From an uncultured Pseudomonadota bacterium (GTDB lineage: Bacteria; Myxococcota_A; UBA796; SXON01): 64,000 nucleotides of DNA. Within the stretch, counting starts at the first letter, position 1; each line of letters starts with the position of its first letter. The stretch spans positions 1 through 64,000 of the forward strand of contig CAISIK010000083.1 of the NCBI GenBank assembly GCA_903885375.1. The letters are read 5' to 3'. The translations under genes and the position numbers were made by a program. The notes below the pieces were generated by a model that did no database searches, had not been told where the DNA came from, and saw only the letters and a list, made by a program, of their open reading frames with translations. Below, in pieces: positions 34,739 to 44,831 of this stretch.

Positions 34739-35758
34739 ATGCGGTTCCGTCAGGTCGCCATCCACTCCGTCGGCTATGAGCTTGCTCCGAGGCGGATTTC
34801 TTCGTCGCACCTGGAGGAGCGCCTCAACGGCGCCCTCGTGCGCATGCGGCTCCCGCCGAAGCCGATCGAGCTCCTGACGGGCATCACCGAGCGCGGCTTC
34901 TGGGAATCCGGCACCCGGGTGCACGAAGTGGCCACGCTTGCGGCCCGCAAGGCCATCGCCGCGAGCGGCGTCGATCCGAACCGGATCGGCCTCCTGATCA
35001 ACACCTCGGTGTGCAAGGACTACCTCGAGCCCTCGATGGCGGCGCTGGTGCATGGCGATCTCGGCCTGCCCGCCACCTGTCGCAACCTCGATGTGGCCAA
35101 CGCCTGCCTCGGCTTCATCAACGGCATCGAGCTGGCCGGCCAGATGATCGAGTCCGGGGTGATCGACCACGCGCTGGTGGTGGATGGGGAGAGCGCCGGC
35201 GAGATCGTCGACAGCACCATCCGTCGCCTGCACGAGCCCCAGTCCACCTCGCAGGACTTCTGGGACAACTTCGCCACCCTCACGCTCGGCAGCGCCGCGG
35301 TGGCCATGGTGCTCTCGCGGGCCGACCTCGCGCCCGACGGGCACGCCGTCAACGGCAGCGTGGCCATGGCCGACACGGCCAACAACCGCCTGTGCCTCGG
35401 CACCTCCGAGCGCATGGTCACCGACAGCACGCGCCTCCTGAAGGCCGGCGTGGCGCTCGCGCGCCGCACCTGGCTCGAAGCCGCGGATCAGCTCCCCGAC
35501 TGGTCGCAGGCCGGCATCCAGCACTACGTGTGTCATCAGGTGGGCAAGGCCCACCTGGCCGCGCTGTGCCAGGCGCTCGAGATCGAGCAGAGCCGCTGCC
35601 ACCTCACCTACCCGCACCTCGGCAACGTGGGTCCGGCCGCCGTGCCGCTTACGCTGGCGCTCGCAGCCGAGTCCGGGCGCATCCAGCGCGGCGAGCACGT
35701 GGCGCTCATGGGCATCGGCAGCGGGCTGAACGTCGCGATGATGAGCCTGACCTGGTAG
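34739..35758 (+). CDS. oleA: OleA, head-to-head acyl condensing thiolase
   Basis: The 339-residue protein is the usual length. The thiolase-superfamily triad is Cys123 (NACLGF), His266 (HQVGKAHL) and Asn296 (PHLGNVGPA). Glu97 (YLEPSMAA) sits 26 residues before the Cys, the same spacing as the essential Glu117/Cys143 of Xanthomonas OleA. OleA performs a non-decarboxylative Claisen condensation of two fatty acyl-CoAs to a 2-alkyl-3-ketoacid. The ATG at 34739 gives the standard N-terminus (MRFRQVAIHSVGYELAP). An upstream in-frame start at 34700 would add 13 non-family residues. First gene of the ole operon. Confidence 0.93.
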   Translation: MRFRQVAIHSVGYELAPRRISSSHLEERLNGALVRMRLPPKPIELLTGITERGFWESGTRVHEVATLAARKAIAASGVDPNRIGLLINTSVCKDYLEPSMAALVHGDLGLPATCRNLDVANACLGFINGIELAGQMIESGVIDHALVVDGESAGEIVDSTIRRLHEPQSTSQDFWDNFATLTLGSAAVAMVLSRADLAPDGHAVNGSVAMADTANNRLCLGTSERMVTDSTRLLKAGVALARRTWLEAADQLPDWSQAGIQHYVCHQVGKAHLAALCQALEIEQSRCHLTYPHLGNVGPAAVPLTLALAAESGRIQRGEHVALMGIGSGLNVAMMSLTW

Positions 35759-35762
35759 CGCG

Positions 35763-36623
35763 ATGACCGGGGTGGACTGGCGATCGCACTACCCCTTCGA
35801 GGGTCGAAAGTTCCCGCAGCCCGCGGGGATGATGAACTACGTCGATGCCGGCGCGGGCCGCCCGATCCTCTTCGTGCACGGAAACCCCACGTGGAGCTTC
35901 TACTGGCGGGCCGCGCTCACGGCCCTGCAGGGCTCGCACCGGGTCATCGCCCCCGACCACCTCGGCTGCGGCCTGTCGGACAAGCCCCAGGACTGGACCT
36001 ACCTGCTGGGCGACCACATCGACAACCTCGAGCGCCTCGTGCTCGCGCTCGATCTGCGCGACATCACGCTCGTCGTCCACGACTGGGGGGGGGCCATCGG
36101 CCTGGGTGTGGCCACGCGGCACCCTGATCGGTTCCGCGACTTCGTCATCACCAACACCGGCGCGTTCCGGGCGCCGCACATCCCGCTCCGCATCGCCGTG
36201 TGTCGCACGCCGCTCCTCGGCGAGCTCGCCGTGCGCGGCCTCAACGGCTTCGCCGGCGCCGCCGTCTACATGGCCACCGAGCGTGGGCTCGCCCCCGAGG
36301 CCCGCGCGGGCCTCCTCGCGCCCTACGACACCTGGGCCCACCGCATCGCCACGCACCGGTTCGTGCTCGACATCCCGATGTCGCCGGCCCACCCGAGCTG
36401 GGACACGCTGGTGGCCATCGAGGAAGGCCTGCCCGCGCTCGTGAACCACCCCATGCGGCTGGTCTGGGGGGAGCGCGACTGGTGCTTCACGCCCTGGTTC
36501 CGCAAGGAATTCGAGCGGCGGTTCCCGGCGGCGCGCAGCTTCCCGCTCGCCGACGTGGGGCACTATGTGATGGAGGATGCTCCGGCCGAGCTGGTGCGGC
36601 ACATCGCCGAGCAGGCGCAGTGA
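35763..36623 (+). CDS. oleB: OleB, beta-lactone decarboxylase
   Basis: The 286-residue alpha/beta-hydrolase belongs to the haloalkane-dehalogenase branch. The nucleophile is Asp107 in VVHDWGGAIG, followed by the family Trp108. Asn41 and Trp44 are in HGNPTWSFYW, and the catalytic His267 is in GHYVMED. OleB converts cis-beta-lactones to cis-olefins with loss of CO2. It is a separate gene, as in Gram-negative ole clusters, not an OleBC fusion as in actinobacteria. It starts 4 bp after oleA and its stop overlaps the oleC start (GTGA). Confidence 0.92.
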   Translation: MTGVDWRSHYPFEGRKFPQPAGMMNYVDAGAGRPILFVHGNPTWSFYWRAALTALQGSHRVIAPDHLGCGLSDKPQDWTYLLGDHIDNLERLVLALDLRDITLVVHDWGGAIGLGVATRHPDRFRDFVITNTGAFRAPHIPLRIAVCRTPLLGELAVRGLNGFAGAAVYMATERGLAPEARAGLLAPYDTWAHRIATHRFVLDIPMSPAHPSWDTLVAIEEGLPALVNHPMRLVWGERDWCFTPWFRKEFERRFPAARSFPLADVGHYVMEDAPAELVRHIAEQAQ

Positions 36624-38161
36624 ACGTCGCGCACCACCTTGCGAGGGCGGCCAAGGAGCGAGGAGACGACCCGGCGATCGTGATGATGAAGACGGGAGAG
36701 ACCATCTCGTTTTTCGACCTCGACTGGAAGTCGGGGGCCATCGCCCGCGGCTACGCCATCGCCGGCATCAACCCGGGCGATCGGGCGCTGGTCATGCTGC
36801 GCCCGGGCATCGACCTCATCCTCACCGTGTGGGCGTGCTTCAAGTCGGGGGTCATCCCCGTGCTCATCGACCCGGGCATGGGCGTCGCCAACTTCCTCGC
36901 GTGCGTGAAGCGCATCCGTCCCACCACGCTCATCGGGGTGCCGGAGGCCCACATCCTCTCGTACTTCACGCGCTGGTCGTGGCCCGGCCTGCACATGCGC
37001 GTGTACTCGGGCTGGAAGGCGGGGCTCGACGGGGTGACGATGACCGAGCTCATCGGCAGCCCCGGTGTGGAGCGCCCGCGGAAGGTGTACCCGGAGGAGC
37101 CGGCGGCGATCCTGTTCACGTCGGGCAGCACCGGCCCCGCCAAGGCCGTGCAGTACACCCACGGCAACTTCGACGCCCAGGTGTCCGCCCTGCGGGACAC
37201 CTACGGCTACCGTTCCGGCCAGGTCGACGTGGCGGCGTTCCCGCCCTTCTCGCTCTTCGACGCCGCGCTGGGCATCACCAGCGTAGTCCCCGACCTCGAC
37301 GCCGCCAACATGGCGGCCACGCGCCCCGAGGCGATCGCGGAGGCGATCACCCAGCACGGGGCGCACAACGTCTTCGGCAGCCCCGTCATCTGGCGGAAGT
37401 TCGCGCCCTGGGCCACCGAGCGCGGCCTCACCTTCCCGAGCGTGGAGCGCCTCATGATCGCCGGGGCCAGCGTGCCGCCGGCGCTCGTTGCCCAGCTCCG
37501 CGCGCTCCTCCCGAACGGCGATGTCGGTACCCCCTACGGCGCCACGGAGGCGCTGCCCGTCGCGGCCGTGTGGGGGAGCGACCTCGTGACGCGCTTCGCG
37601 GCCCGCTCCGCGCAGGGGGAAGGCACCTGCGTGGGCAAGCCGGCCGCCGGCATCGAGGTGCGCATCCTCCGCGTGTCGGACGACCCCGTGGGCGATCCCG
37701 CCAACGCCGACTGGCTCCCCGACGGCGAGGTGGGCGAGATCTGCGTGGCGGGGCCCGTCGTCACCCAGCTCTACCTCGACAACGCCGAAGCGAACGAGCG
37801 CAGCAAGATTCCCATCGACGAGGACTCCGTCTGGCACCGCATGGGCGACCTCGGCTACCGCGACGCGGAGGGGCACCTCTGGCTCTGCGGCCGCAAGGCC
37901 GAGGCCGTGGGCACCAGCTACCCGGACTGCATCGAGGGCATCTTCAACCCCTTCTGCGGGCGCACCGCGCTGGTCGGCGTGAACGGCGAGCCCTGGCTCG
38001 TGGTGGAGGGCGCGCGCGACGAGGCGATCGCCAAGCGCGTGATGGAAACGGGGCACGTGCGCGGCGTGCTGTTCCACCCGGCCTTCCCCGTGGACAAGCG
38101 CCACAACAGCAAGATCCACCGGCGGACGCTCGCCACCTGGGCCGCGGGAATGGCTCGGTGA
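36620..38161 (+). CDS. oleC: OleC, beta-lactone synthetase
   Basis: This 513-residue AMP-binding enzyme starts at the GTG at 36620 (GTGA overlap with oleB). The P-loop equivalent is ILFTSGSTGPAKAVQYTH (around residue 168), with later motifs TPYGATEALP and HRMGDLGYRD. The C-terminal Lys region is in HNSKIHRRTL. OleC adenylates 2-alkyl-3-hydroxyacids and closes the beta-lactone ring. Length and motifs match the family, and it is sandwiched between oleB and oleD with 4-base overlaps, indicating coupled synthesis of an OleBCD complex. Confidence 0.93.
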   Translation: MNVAHHLARAAKERGDDPAIVMMKTGETISFFDLDWKSGAIARGYAIAGINPGDRALVMLRPGIDLILTVWACFKSGVIPVLIDPGMGVANFLACVKRIRPTTLIGVPEAHILSYFTRWSWPGLHMRVYSGWKAGLDGVTMTELIGSPGVERPRKVYPEEPAAILFTSGSTGPAKAVQYTHGNFDAQVSALRDTYGYRSGQVDVAAFPPFSLFDAALGITSVVPDLDAANMAATRPEAIAEAITQHGAHNVFGSPVIWRKFAPWATERGLTFPSVERLMIAGASVPPALVAQLRALLPNGDVGTPYGATEALPVAAVWGSDLVTRFAARSAQGEGTCVGKPAAGIEVRILRVSDDPVGDPANADWLPDGEVGEICVAGPVVTQLYLDNAEANERSKIPIDEDSVWHRMGDLGYRDAEGHLWLCGRKAEAVGTSYPDCIEGIFNPFCGRTALVGVNGEPWLVVEGARDEAIAKRVMETGHVRGVLFHPAFPVDKRHNSKIHRRTLATWAAGMAR

Positions 38162-39114
38162 AGGCGTTCGTCACGGGCGGGAACGGCTTCCTCGGCGCCG
38201 AGCTCGTGCGCCAGCTCCGGGCCGCGGGCCACGAGGCCACGGCGGCCTCCCGCCAGACCGGGGTGGACATCCTCGACCCGGGCGGCCTGCGCACCGCCAT
38301 GGCCGGCCACGACATCGTCTTCCACGTGGCCGCGCTCGCCGGGGTGTGGGGGCGCGCCAGCGATTTCGAGCGGACGAACATCCTCGGCACCGAAAACATC
38401 GTCCAGGCGATGCGCGAGCTGGGCATCGGGCGCCTCGTCTACACGAGCTCGCCGAGCGTGGTCTTCGATGGCGGCGACCAGATCGACGCCACCAGCACCC
38501 TGCCCTACCCCGAGCGTTTCCTCGCGGACTACCCGCGGACCAAGGCGGTCGCGGAGCGGCGGGTCCTCGCGGCGAACGGGCCGGGCCTCGCCACGGTGGC
38601 GCTCCGTCCGCACCTCATCTACGGTCCCGGCGATCCGCACCTCCTCCCCCGTCTCCTCGCGCGTGCCCGCGCCGGCCGCCTCCGCGTCGTCGGTTCGGGC
38701 GAAAATCGGGTGTCGCTCAGCTTCGTGGAGAACGCCGCTGCCGCCCACCACCAGGCCGCGCTCGCCCTCACCGGGCCGCAGAGCCCGCCCGCCGGGCGTG
38801 CGTTCTTCGTGAACGATCCCGGGCCGGTTCGCCTGTGGGACTGGCTCAACGGGCTGTTCGGGCAACTGGGCGTGGCCCCCGTCACCCGGCGGGTTCCGGC
38901 GGGTGTGGCCTACGGCGCGGGTGCCGTGGCCGAGGCCGTCTGGCGGCTCCTCGGGCTGTCGGGCGAGCCACCGATGACCCGTTTTGTCGCCCTCCAGCTC
39001 GCCACGCACCACACCTATTCGCTCGCCGAGGCGCAACAGGCCTTCGACTACCGGCCGCCCGTCGGCCCGGAAGAGGCCCTCGCTCGGACGGTGGCGTCGT
39101 TGCGGACGGCCTGA
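38158..39114 (+). CDS. oleD: OleD, 2-alkyl-3-ketoacid reductase
   Basis: The 318-residue extended short-chain dehydrogenase (3-beta-HSD type) has the nucleotide-binding turn TGGNGFLGA (residues about 6-14). The active-site pair is Tyr125-x3-Lys129 (YPRTK), with YTSSPSVVF before it, as in OleD and NSDHL enzymes. OleD reduces the OleA product to the 3-hydroxyacid using NADPH. The GTG start overlaps the oleC stop by 4 bp. It ends the operon: the next gene converges 9 bp further on. Confidence 0.92.
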   Translation: MKAFVTGGNGFLGAELVRQLRAAGHEATAASRQTGVDILDPGGLRTAMAGHDIVFHVAALAGVWGRASDFERTNILGTENIVQAMRELGIGRLVYTSSPSVVFDGGDQIDATSTLPYPERFLADYPRTKAVAERRVLAANGPGLATVALRPHLIYGPGDPHLLPRLLARARAGRLRVVGSGENRVSLSFVENAAAAHHQAALALTGPQSPPAGRAFFVNDPGPVRLWDWLNGLFGQLGVAPVTRRVPAGVAYGAGAVAEAVWRLLGLSGEPPMTRFVALQLATHHTYSLAEAQQAFDYRPPVGPEEALARTVASLRTA

Positions 39115-39123
39115 AGCGGCGGT

Positions 39124-40092
39124 TCAGCGCGCGTCCCACCCCTGCCGGTAGGCCACCCGCGCGCCCGCAGCGCCGACCTCGACCATCGCGAGCTCGGCCC
39201 GCGCGGGGTTGAGCACGAGGTAGCCGAAGCCGAGGCTGGACGCGAGGTAGGCCGACCCCGGTACCGCGGGGCTCACCTTGCGCACCTCGCCCCCCGCCCC
39301 GGAGACCACCTCCACGGGCGCGCTGCCATCGTCGATGAGCTCGAGGTTGTGCTCGTGGCCGCAGAGCCAGAACTGCACGCCGCCGGATTCGAGGATCGGG
39401 CCGATGGTGCGGGTGAGCTCCGCGCCTCCGCCATGCAAGCCCGAGCTGTGCATCGGGTGGTGCCCGTAGGCCACCCGCCATGGCGAGGTCGACTGGGAGA
39501 GCTCGCGCCGGAGCCACGTTCCCTGCTCGTCGTCGATCTTGCCGACCTCACCATCGCCGGTGTCCAGCACGAAGAACGAGGCGGGCCCGCGGGTGTAGGT
39601 GTACCAGCGCGCCGGCTGGACCCACTTCTTCGAGGTGCGCGCGTAAGCGAGCTCGGCCTCCACGTTGCCGTAGTGATCGTGGTTGCCGAGCGCCATCATG
39701 AAGGGCCCGTCGAAACCCTCCCAGTAGGCCTCGAACCGCTCCTTGAAGATCGGGTCGTCCGCCGTTTGCGCGCCCTTCGGGTAGAGGATGTCGCCGAGGA
39801 CGGCCACGAAGTCGCAACGGCGCGCCGCGCACCAGGACTTCACGGCTTCGGCCACGGCCTTCTGGCCGGGCGAGCCCTTGCCGGTGTCGCCGAGGAACAC
39901 GAACGCCGTGCTGGTGGCGGGGTCCGGGCCGGGAACCGGCGCTTCGAGCATGGCGGGCGGCGGGACGGTCGCCGAGGGCGGAGGCGCCTCCGGGGTTCGA
40001 GCCGAGGCGGCCGGTGGCGCGAGGATCGGCGCACGATCGGGCGCCACCGGGCTGGGGGAGGCACAGGCGAGGAGGAGGAGGGCGGCGATCAT
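39124..40092 (-). CDS. Lipoprotein metallophosphoesterase (purple acid phosphatase-like)
   Basis: The 322-residue protein has a short lipoprotein signal (MIAALLLLAC, Cys10). A 45-residue Pro/Ala linker follows, then a calcineurin-like phosphoesterase with all metal motifs: FLGDTGKG, LGDILYPKG, GNHDHYGN, GHHPMHSSG and GHEHNLE. This motif set and the Tyr in GDxxY fit the purple-acid-phosphatase/PhoD-like branch. It should hydrolyse phosphate esters at the envelope; the substrate is unknown. It is 39 bp downstream of der on the same strand. Confidence 0.87.
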   Translation of the reverse strand: MIAALLLLACASPSPVAPDRAPILAPPAASARTPEAPPPSATVPPPAMLEAPVPGPDPATSTAFVFLGDTGKGSPGQKAVAEAVKSWCAARRCDFVAVLGDILYPKGAQTADDPIFKERFEAYWEGFDGPFMMALGNHDHYGNVEAELAYARTSKKWVQPARWYTYTRGPASFFVLDTGDGEVGKIDDEQGTWLRRELSQSTSPWRVAYGHHPMHSSGLHGGGAELTRTIGPILESGGVQFWLCGHEHNLELIDDGSAPVEVVSGAGGEVRKVSPAVPGSAYLASSLGFGYLVLNPARAELAMVEVGAAGARVAYRQGWDAR

Positions 40093-40131
40093 CGCGGGGC
40101 TTCTATCCCAGTGGGGGGGGGACCCCGACCC

Positions 40132-41685
<1,554 letters not shown>

Positions 41686-41707
41686 GCCGCGGGGCTATCA
41701 CGTACGG

Positions 41708-41734
41708 GGGGAAGGGGCTCGCCGCCCCTTCCCC
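41708..41734 (-). terminator. GC-rich hairpin between nth and der
   Basis: GGGGAAGGGGC (41708-41718) and GCCCCTTCCCC (41724-41734) form a perfect 11-bp stem with a 5-base loop, about 125 bp past the nth stop and 22 bp before the der start. There is no following T tract, so termination would be atypical. A smaller hairpin (CGCGTT-cgat-AACGCG, 41791-41806) lies closer to nth. Confidence 0.45.
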
Positions 41735-41857
41735 TACCGGGCCATATCCTCCGGCCTCCAAGCTACGCTTTCCGGCCTTCGGCGCCTCACGCGTTCGATA
41801 ACGCGCCAGGCGTGGCCCTCTCCCCATCCCGCCGGTCACCCACCCCGCCCAAACGAT

Positions 41858-42544
41858 TCACGGCTCGGCGATCCGGCGTCCCGGCGGTCCGGGTGACCGA
41901 GCCATTACGCTCGGGCAGAGGCCGGCAAACGCGCACCCATCGCACTTCGGTGCGCGTGCGGTGCAGGTGTACCGCCCGAAGAGCACCACGCGGTGCCCGA
42001 ACTCGGGCCACCCGGCCCGAGGCACGGCCCCCATCAGGAGCGGTTCCACCTTCTCGGCGGTGCGCTCGGCGTGCCACCCCCACCGCTGCGTCACGCGGAA
42101 GGCGTGGGTGTCGACGGTCACGCCGCTGGCGATGCCGAAGGCCGTGCCGAGCACCACGTTCGCGGTCTTGCGCGCCACGCCGGGGAGCGCCGTGAGCGCC
42201 GCCATGTCCGCTGGCACCTCGCCGCCGTGCCGCTCCACGAGGAGCCGGGCCGTTTCGATGGCGTGACGCGTCTTCTGCCGGAAGAAGCCGGTGGGCCGGA
42301 GGATGGCCTCCATGTCGGCGGGGTCGGCCCCCGCCATTGCCGCCGGCGTTGGCCAGCGCGCAAACAGCGCCGGCGTCACCTTGTTCACCATCACGTCGGT
42401 GGACTGGGCCGAGAGCTGTGTGGCGATCAGGAGCTCGAAGGGGTTGTGCCAGTCGAGCTCGCAGCGGGGATCGGGCACCGCGAGGGCGAGCGCCTCCAGC
42501 CAGGGCCGCACCCCACGCGGCGGCTTCGGCTTCCGAGCGCTCAA
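41858..42544 (-). CDS. nth: Endonuclease III (DNA glycosylase/AP lyase)
   Basis: The protein has 228 residues from a TTG start at 42544 that overlaps the upstream stop (TTGA). A longer in-frame extension is Arg-rich shadow of the neighbouring gene and is rejected; GTG at residue 11 is another option. The helix-hairpin-helix is LTALPGVARKTANVVLG with the catalytic Lys. The catalytic Asp is in VDTHAFRV, and the 4Fe-4S ligands are C-x6-C-x2-C-x5-C in CTARAPKCDGCAFAGLC. It removes oxidised pyrimidines in base-excision repair. Coupling to a surface-protein gene is odd. Confidence 0.93.
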   Translation of the reverse strand: MSARKPKPPRGVRPWLEALALAVPDPRCELDWHNPFELLIATQLSAQSTDVMVNKVTPALFARWPTPAAMAGADPADMEAILRPTGFFRQKTRHAIETARLLVERHGGEVPADMAALTALPGVARKTANVVLGTAFGIASGVTVDTHAFRVTQRWGWHAERTAEKVEPLLMGAVPRAGWPEFGHRVVLFGRYTCTARAPKCDGCAFAGLCPSVMARSPGPPGRRIAEP

Positions 42545-43647
42545 GCCCGGCGCCGACGCCCGGCCAGCGCGAGGATTGCGATGGCGCCGACCACGCCGAC
42601 CCCATCCGAACCGGTGCTCGCACACCCGCAGTCGCCGCCACCTCCACCGCCGCCGCCCTCGCCGCCGCTGTCGTCGGTGGCGCCGCCGGAGTCGGCCGCC
42701 GTGTCGTCGCACTCGCTCGGCACGAAGCCATCGCAGTCACGGTCGGTGCCATCACACTCGTCGGCGGTGGACTCCGGGAAGATGGTGGCATCGCCGTCGT
42801 TGCAGTCATCGCCCCCCGCCGCTTCGAGGGCGTGGCCATCGCCGTCGGCATCGAAGTCGTCGTTCCCGCCGCAGTCGGCGTCGACGCCGTCGTACCAGAT
42901 GTCCTCCTTGCCGGGGTACCGGAAACGATCGGTGTCGTCGCAGTCGGTCTCCACGGTCACGCCGTCGCCATCCTGGTCGTAGTCGTCGGCCCCGTCGCAG
43001 TCCTGATCCACCCCGTCGTACCAGACCTCATCGGCGGCCGGGTTCACCGCCGGGTCCTCCGGCGCGCAATCCGTCTCGTCGGGCTCGCCATCCCCATCCG
43101 CGTCGAGCCCGCCGGGCGAGAAGCTGAAGTCGAGGAAGGAGGCCACGCCGTAATCAGGGGCGGCGATCAGGCCGACGTCGCCGCCGAGGTTGGTGAGCGC
43201 ACAGGGCGTGTCGGTCGTCAGGGGGGCCGCGCCATCGAGCGTGATGAGCATTCGGTCGCGATCGACCGTGAGCGTGAGCGAGGTGTCGACCCCCGTTTCC
43301 GGGCCGTCGAGCAGCGGGGTGAGCACGGGGCTGTCGCTGCTCGCCGTGAACAGGTCGCCATCGCCGGCGAAGAGCGCGCACCAGTCCCCGCCCTCCGTGG
43401 CCGCGTAGATCACGCCGCCGAGGCCGGGCCCGGTGGTGCCGATCGAGAAGGTGACGTCGGTCTTCAGCGAGTGGTGGGACACGTAGGTCATCGCGCCGAG
43501 CCCCAGCTCGGACTGGCTACCGTTGAAGGTGCCGCCGCTCTCGGACCAGCTTCCCAGCACGGGCCGCCAGCTCCCGCCGCTGCCATCCTCGAAGTCATCG
43601 GACAGCGCGGTGGCTTCCGCGAACGCGAACGAAACGAACAGGAACAT
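42541..43647 (-). CDS. MopE-like Ca/metal-repeat surface protein with MYXO-CTERM tail
   Basis: The 368-residue protein has a signal peptide (MFLFVSFAFAEA). Residues 15-180 are a lectin-like jelly roll (laminin-G/concanavalin pattern, DDFEDGSGGSW). Residues 180-310 are Asp-rich repeats of the MopE type (DADGDGEPDETDC, WYDGVDQDCDG, repeated). A Gly-rich spacer precedes the MYXO-CTERM signal CGCASTG, a hydrophobic helix and GRRRRA. MopE-like repeats bind Ca or other metals and stiffen surface proteins. The gene is divergent from the outer-membrane protein gene and overlaps nth by 4 bp. Confidence 0.85.
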   Translation of the reverse strand: MFLFVSFAFAEATALSDDFEDGSGGSWRPVLGSWSESGGTFNGSQSELGLGAMTYVSHHSLKTDVTFSIGTTGPGLGGVIYAATEGGDWCALFAGDGDLFTASSDSPVLTPLLDGPETGVDTSLTLTVDRDRMLITLDGAAPLTTDTPCALTNLGGDVGLIAAPDYGVASFLDFSFSPGGLDADGDGEPDETDCAPEDPAVNPAADEVWYDGVDQDCDGADDYDQDGDGVTVETDCDDTDRFRYPGKEDIWYDGVDADCGGNDDFDADGDGHALEAAGGDDCNDGDATIFPESTADECDGTDRDCDGFVPSECDDTAADSGGATDDSGGEGGGGGGGGDCGCASTGSDGVGVVGAIAILALAGRRRRA

Positions 43648-43700
43648 GAGGCCGCCGGGTGAAGCAATGGCAATGTAGCACCGCGGAGCGCCCCGGAGCG

Positions 43701-43729
43701 TTGACGCTTCGCCCCCCCCGGCGTACCCT
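43701..43729 (+). promoter_or_regulatory. Candidate sigma-70 promoter of the outer-membrane protein gene
   Basis: TTGACG (43701-43706) and TACCCT (43724-43729) are separated by 17 bp, and the -10 element ends 25 bp before the ATG at 43755. The -35 is near consensus and the -10 is weak (3 of 6), so strength is uncertain. Confidence 0.4.
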
Positions 43730-43754
43730 GCCCCACCGGAGTTCCGCGCCCTCC

Positions 43755-44816
43755 ATGCTGCTCGTCATCGCCGTGGCCGCCGCCGCTACCGTTACGGACC
43801 TGCCCCCCTTCCTCCGTGGCGATCTGTCCGTGGCCTATGGGTTCGACTACCTCGGCGGCTCGCTCATGGAGCGCGGCCAGCCCGGTGAAGAAGACACCAA
43901 CGTCGCCGGCCGCGTGGTGAGCGACCACACCCTCCGCTACGGCCTCACCTTCTCGGTGGCGCCGGGCGCGGCCGTGAGCGTGGAAATTCCACATACCGTG
44001 TACCGCGCCGTCGATGTGAGCGACTGGAGCCGGATGGTCTACGACCCCGCCACCGGGTCGGGCACGTACGTCGGCACCGCCACCGAGCCCGACGCCACGG
44101 TGAGCAAGGGCAACGGAATCGGTGGCGTGTGGATCGGCGTGAAGGGCACGCCCTTCTCCGAGTCCTTCACGAGCCGCAAGACCCGCTTCACCTGGCTCCT
44201 CGAAGGGGCGGTGCGCACGCCCAACGAGGACAACCAGCTCGTGGTGGTGTCGCCGGGCGAGGGCACCGGCATCGGCACGCGCGGCGCCGGCCCTGGTGGC
44301 GTGGGCCTCCGCATCGTGTCCACCACCTCCTCGCGCCGCGGGCGCACCGAGCCCTACATTCGGCTCGCCTACGAGGAGAACCTGCCTCACGAGATCGATG
44401 TGCTGGCCGACAATGGCGAGGTGCTCGCCAAGAACCAGACTGTCGATCCGGCCAACCGCCTCGAAGCCGCGGTCGGCGCCGAGCTGATCGCCGCCGAGAA
44501 CGAGAGCAGCGGCGGCCGCACCGCGTTCGACCTGCGGCTCTCCGCGGGCTGGCAGTCCTACCAGGAGATTCCCACCGGCATCGAGCTTCCGGCGGTGCTC
44601 ATCGCCGATGCCGGGCTCGTGCAGCAGGCCGAGGCGATGGAGATCGGCGGCGGCCTCGGGGTCGACCTCCGTTTCATGAAGTACCTGGAGTGGGACCTGT
44701 GGAGCGACGTGCGCTACCAGCTCCCCCAGCGGCTCGAGAGCCCGTACCCGGTCTACACCGGCGGCGACACCGTGCACGTCTCCGCGGGCACCCGCCTCAC
44801 GATCCGCGTTCGCTGA
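43755..44816 (+). CDS. Outer-membrane beta-barrel-like protein
   Basis: The 353-residue protein starts at the ATG at 43755 with a short signal (MLLVIAVAAAATV). The rest is alternating-polarity strands with aromatic ends (YGLTFSVAPGAAVSVEIPHTVY, read as two strands; FTWLLEGAVRTP; PYIRLAYEENLP), ending TVHVSAGTRLTIRVR. That suggests a 12-16-stranded barrel of the transporter/meta-pathway type, though no named family fits by eye. It is divergent from the MopE-like gene with a 107-bp shared spacer. Function unknown. Confidence 0.65.
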   Translation: MLLVIAVAAAATVTDLPPFLRGDLSVAYGFDYLGGSLMERGQPGEEDTNVAGRVVSDHTLRYGLTFSVAPGAAVSVEIPHTVYRAVDVSDWSRMVYDPATGSGTYVGTATEPDATVSKGNGIGGVWIGVKGTPFSESFTSRKTRFTWLLEGAVRTPNEDNQLVVVSPGEGTGIGTRGAGPGGVGLRIVSTTSSRRGRTEPYIRLAYEENLPHEIDVLADNGEVLAKNQTVDPANRLEAAVGAELIAAENESSGGRTAFDLRLSAGWQSYQEIPTGIELPAVLIADAGLVQQAEAMEIGGGLGVDLRFMKYLEWDLWSDVRYQLPQRLESPYPVYTGGDTVHVSAGTRLTIRVR

Positions 44817-44831
44817 GGGCCCGCGGCCGGC

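Noticed and set aside
42545-42712. Arg/Trp-rich N-terminal extension of endonuclease III
   Set aside because: It is the antiphase reading of the MopE-like protein's Gly-rich and Asp-rich end; family length is reached from TTG at 42544.
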